Shown here piece by piece: positions 62,211 to 64,000 of a DNA stretch of 64,000 nucleotides. The notes beneath the pieces are model-generated. The model made no database searches. It saw only the letters and a program-made list of their open reading frames with translations, and had not been told where the DNA came from. A program made the position numbers and the translations under genes. Position 1 is the first letter of the stretch. Each line of letters begins with the position of its first letter. Source of the stretch: Paenibacillus radicis (ex Xue et al. 2023) (GTDB taxonomy: Bacteria > Bacillota > Bacilli > Paenibacillales > NBRC-103111); NCBI RefSeq assembly GCF_024722015.1, contig NZ_JANQBD010000006.1, positions 267,045 to 331,044 of the forward strand. Direction: 5' to 3'.

Positions 62211-63692
62211 ATGCCGCAACTCAAGCTTGCTTTAAAGGACAATCAGCGCTTTTTAATACGGAGCTTTTCCATCATTGTATTAGGCCTTTTTATCAATCAG
62301 CTGCTGCAAACCGTAGGAAGTATCATTCTCGCACGTGTCTTAGACGATCCCGCCAAATTCGGTGAAGTGAATCTGCTGCTTCAAGTATTCGGGATGGTCA
62401 CTCTTTTCCTTAACGTCGGTTTCACCTCTTCACTAGTATATACTTTCTCTACACAGGCAAAAGAAGCCATCCAATCCAAACTTCGGCTGGCATTGCTTGG
62501 CAGTGTTTTTTTTGCAGTCGTACTGAGCTTACTCCTTACTATTCTGGCACCCATCTTATCTAATGCATATAAGCTTCCTGAACTCAAAGGGGCACTCATA
62601 ATAAGCTCTGTAATGTTAGTTTTCAACTCGATTATCAATATTGGGGTATCCTCCTTCTCCGGAAGCCGTGATTTCAAGACACAAGCATTTTTCATGGTTG
62701 TCTCGACGATTTTCTCTACATCGGGAACATTGCTAGGCGTATTATGGCCGCTCGGCTCTAACTCAGTTCTATGGGGAGTCTCCTTCTGGATGGGAGTCGG
62801 TGCTATACTCGCTGCAGCCTATATATGCTGGAAGGTTGAAAAAGAACATCATCCCGTATGGTGGGGACCTGTCTCTTTTTTGCAGATCAAGGAAATGCTG
62901 AAGTACGGCGTTCCGCTCTGGGCAGGAACTATTGCGAAGGCTTTCCAACAGCCTTTTATGGTCATGATGATTGGATCCAGCTCGGTTATTGCCGTTGGGT
63001 ACTTGGCGAATGGGATTCGAATAACAGGTTTTATCGGCATCGTTACTTGGGCCTTTATGATCGTTACCTTCCCGTTTGTAGCTGAGGTCTCGCGAGACTT
63101 GACCGAAAGCAAACGTCGAGGCACGCTTTGTGTCCGATATAATAATTTGATCATGTACCCGCTCACCTTATTGATCTGTTTATATCCAAACCAAATTAAC
63201 GGCTTCTTGTTCGGCAATAGCTATACCACAGGGGATTCAGCCGCTTATATCCGATTGCTGGCGTTGGGAGGCTTTTTCTCATCCGTTGGACGGTTAGGGG
63301 GTAATATTCTTGCGGGTATTGGGAAAACAAAGGCGAATTTCTGGGTAATGGTAGTCGCAGGTATTTTTGTAATAGCCATTGTCCCCTTCATCATATCTTA
63401 CAATCCCATATGGTCCGTATGGGTTTACACTGGAGGCTGGGCGGTATCCGCACTCTCTATGATCTGGTTCTTTTATTTAGAGGGCTTTCCTTTGAATTGG
63501 TGGAAGGCTTACGGAGAACCTTTAATTCCTACTCTAGTTATGGGTGTTTTTATGTTCGTAAGCGGGTTTTCTGGACCTTTTATGATTGGCTTGGTCATCC
63601 TTGGTATTACCAGCTTGCTTGTGTTAACTCTCTTATTAGAAGTGAATCCATTGAAGCTGCCCCGCTTCCGGCCTTACCGAGGAAAGTCCTAG
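62211..63692 (+). CDS. Oligosaccharide/lipid-linked flippase-like membrane protein (MOP superfamily)
   Basis: A 493-residue membrane protein with about 12 to 14 hydrophobic segments and a polysaccharide flippase (Wzx/RfbX) layout: N-terminal RSFSIIVLGLFINQLLQTVG, GVSSFSGSRDFKTQAFFMV, and GVPLWAGTIAKAFQQPFMVM. No sugar-transferase genes are nearby. Divergent from the LysR gene, which may regulate it. ATG 62211 follows AAGGTGATG. Confidence 0.75.
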   Translation: MPQLKLALKDNQRFLIRSFSIIVLGLFINQLLQTVGSIILARVLDDPAKFGEVNLLLQVFGMVTLFLNVGFTSSLVYTFSTQAKEAIQSKLRLALLGSVFFAVVLSLLLTILAPILSNAYKLPELKGALIISSVMLVFNSIINIGVSSFSGSRDFKTQAFFMVVSTIFSTSGTLLGVLWPLGSNSVLWGVSFWMGVGAILAAAYICWKVEKEHHPVWWGPVSFLQIKEMLKYGVPLWAGTIAKAFQQPFMVMMIGSSSVIAVGYLANGIRITGFIGIVTWAFMIVTFPFVAEVSRDLTESKRRGTLCVRYNNLIMYPLTLLICLYPNQINGFLFGNSYTTGDSAAYIRLLALGGFFSSVGRLGGNILAGIGKTKANFWVMVVAGIFVIAIVPFIISYNPIWSVWVYTGGWAVSALSMIWFFYLEGFPLNWWKAYGEPLIPTLVMGVFMFVSGFSGPFMIGLVILGITSLLVLTLLLEVNPLKLPRFRPYRGKS

Positions 63693-63747
63693 CTGTTCGC
63701 TTATTTTCAACTAGGCATGCTTATGCTGTCTTTTGTTCACAGCTTAA

Positions 63748-63790
63748 GTGTAAGAGGCTGTCCCAAAAGGGTATCAGTGAATGAATCAGT
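63748..63790. mobile_element. Possible transposable-element end
   Basis: AAGAGGCTGTCCCAAAAGGG-like sequence resembles terminal inverted repeats of IS1182-type elements. No partner end or transposase is in the window; this could be an IS end continuing beyond the right edge, or a decayed one. Confidence 0.3.
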
Positions 63791-63801
63791 CCCAAACTAT
63801 G

Positions 63802-63852
63802 TACAAAGACGCCTCCAAAACCACCATGTAAGCGGAAAAGGAAGCGTTTGTA
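63802..63852. repeat. Palindromic repeat R3, copy 2
   Basis: TACAAAGACGCCTCC with GGAAGCGTTTGTA enclosing AAAACCACC...GCGGAAA; same plan and much of the same loop as 32951-33001. 63853-64000 holds nothing else I can name. Confidence 0.5.
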
Positions 63853-64000
63853 GGGAAATTCTCATCAGAGTGAGGGTTCGAAAATCCAAAAATGAATCCG
63901 GCCGCTTTTTGGATGTTACTTAAGTGATGGGGCGGCTGCTTTCAATCTAGAGGAGACCATGATTTGTCGGGGCCGCTGCGGAAGGAAAGAAAATAGATGG

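Noticed and set aside
1..64000. tRNA or rRNA genes
   Set aside because: None recognised on either strand by reading; a dedicated scan was not possible.

Overview
The window looks like chromosomal DNA of a low-to-moderate-GC Firmicute of the Paenibacillaceae. Reasons: large AraC-type regulators with a membrane sensor next to Lpl-type solute-binding and permease genes, Gram-positive lipoprotein signals, Bacillus-type ribosome binding sites (AGGAGG) and sigma-A promoters, Gram-positive-type Fur and GlnR/TnrA boxes, an S-layer-homology protein, and guanidine-I (ykkC) riboswitches. This assignment is an inference; no rRNA or tRNA gene is present.

Layout. 1-7.6 kb: carbohydrate-type uptake genes on the minus strand (partial LplB-like permease, two membrane-bound AraC regulators, one Lpl-type lipoprotein). 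7.7-20.4 kb: a nitrogen/guanidine region. It holds an unrecognised regulator, a class-I glutamine-amidotransferase-like protein, an APC permease behind a guanidine-I riboswitch, and on the opposite strand a second guanidine-I riboswitch heading two DUF1989 proteins (carboxyguanidine deiminase type), a biotin-dependent guanidine ('urea') carboxylase and allophanate hydrolase. Sites matching the GlnR/TnrA pattern TGTNA-N7-TNACA lie at all three promoters. A 1.46-kb gap in the middle holds a decayed 9-bp tandem repeat and dispersed repeats. 20.8-24.2 kb: CheW, a chemoreceptor, and a tyrosine recombinase lying between two inverted 26-bp sites with the architecture of recombination core sites, plus an outward near-consensus promoter; this may be an invertible switch. 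24.9-29.7 kb: sugar-phosphate catabolism (PfkB-type kinase, class II aldolase, SIS isomerase), an EamA transporter and a DeoR regulator with matching operators. 29.9-32.9 kb: AraC regulator divergent from an oxidoreductase/isomerase pair.

33-41.1 kb: a Gram-positive RND efflux operon with a secreted partner of unknown function, a GbsR-like regulator, and a divergent TetR with two matching operators. 41.4-47.5 kb: a glycerol-3-phosphate/glycerophosphodiester uptake operon (UgpB, UgpA, UgpE, two phosphodiesterases, a lipoprotein, no ATPase). 47.5-50 kb: MgtC-like protein, and a HAD phosphatase plus GlpP antiterminator behind an attenuator-like leader. 50-60.7 kb: an eleven-gene minus-strand operon headed by a Fur-box match: FmdE-like protein, peptide/nickel-type ABC importer with a permease-ATPase fusion, two paralogous amidotransferase-fold-like proteins, an FtsE/FtsX-like pair, a secreted coiled-coil protein and an SLH/membrane protein. 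61.1-63.7 kb: a LysR regulator, also with a Fur-box match over its promoter, and a flippase.

The most interesting regions are the possible recombinase-driven promoter inversion upstream of the chemoreceptor, the Fur-type eleven-gene operon, and the doubly controlled (nitrogen boxes plus riboswitches) guanidine locus with its candidate importer.
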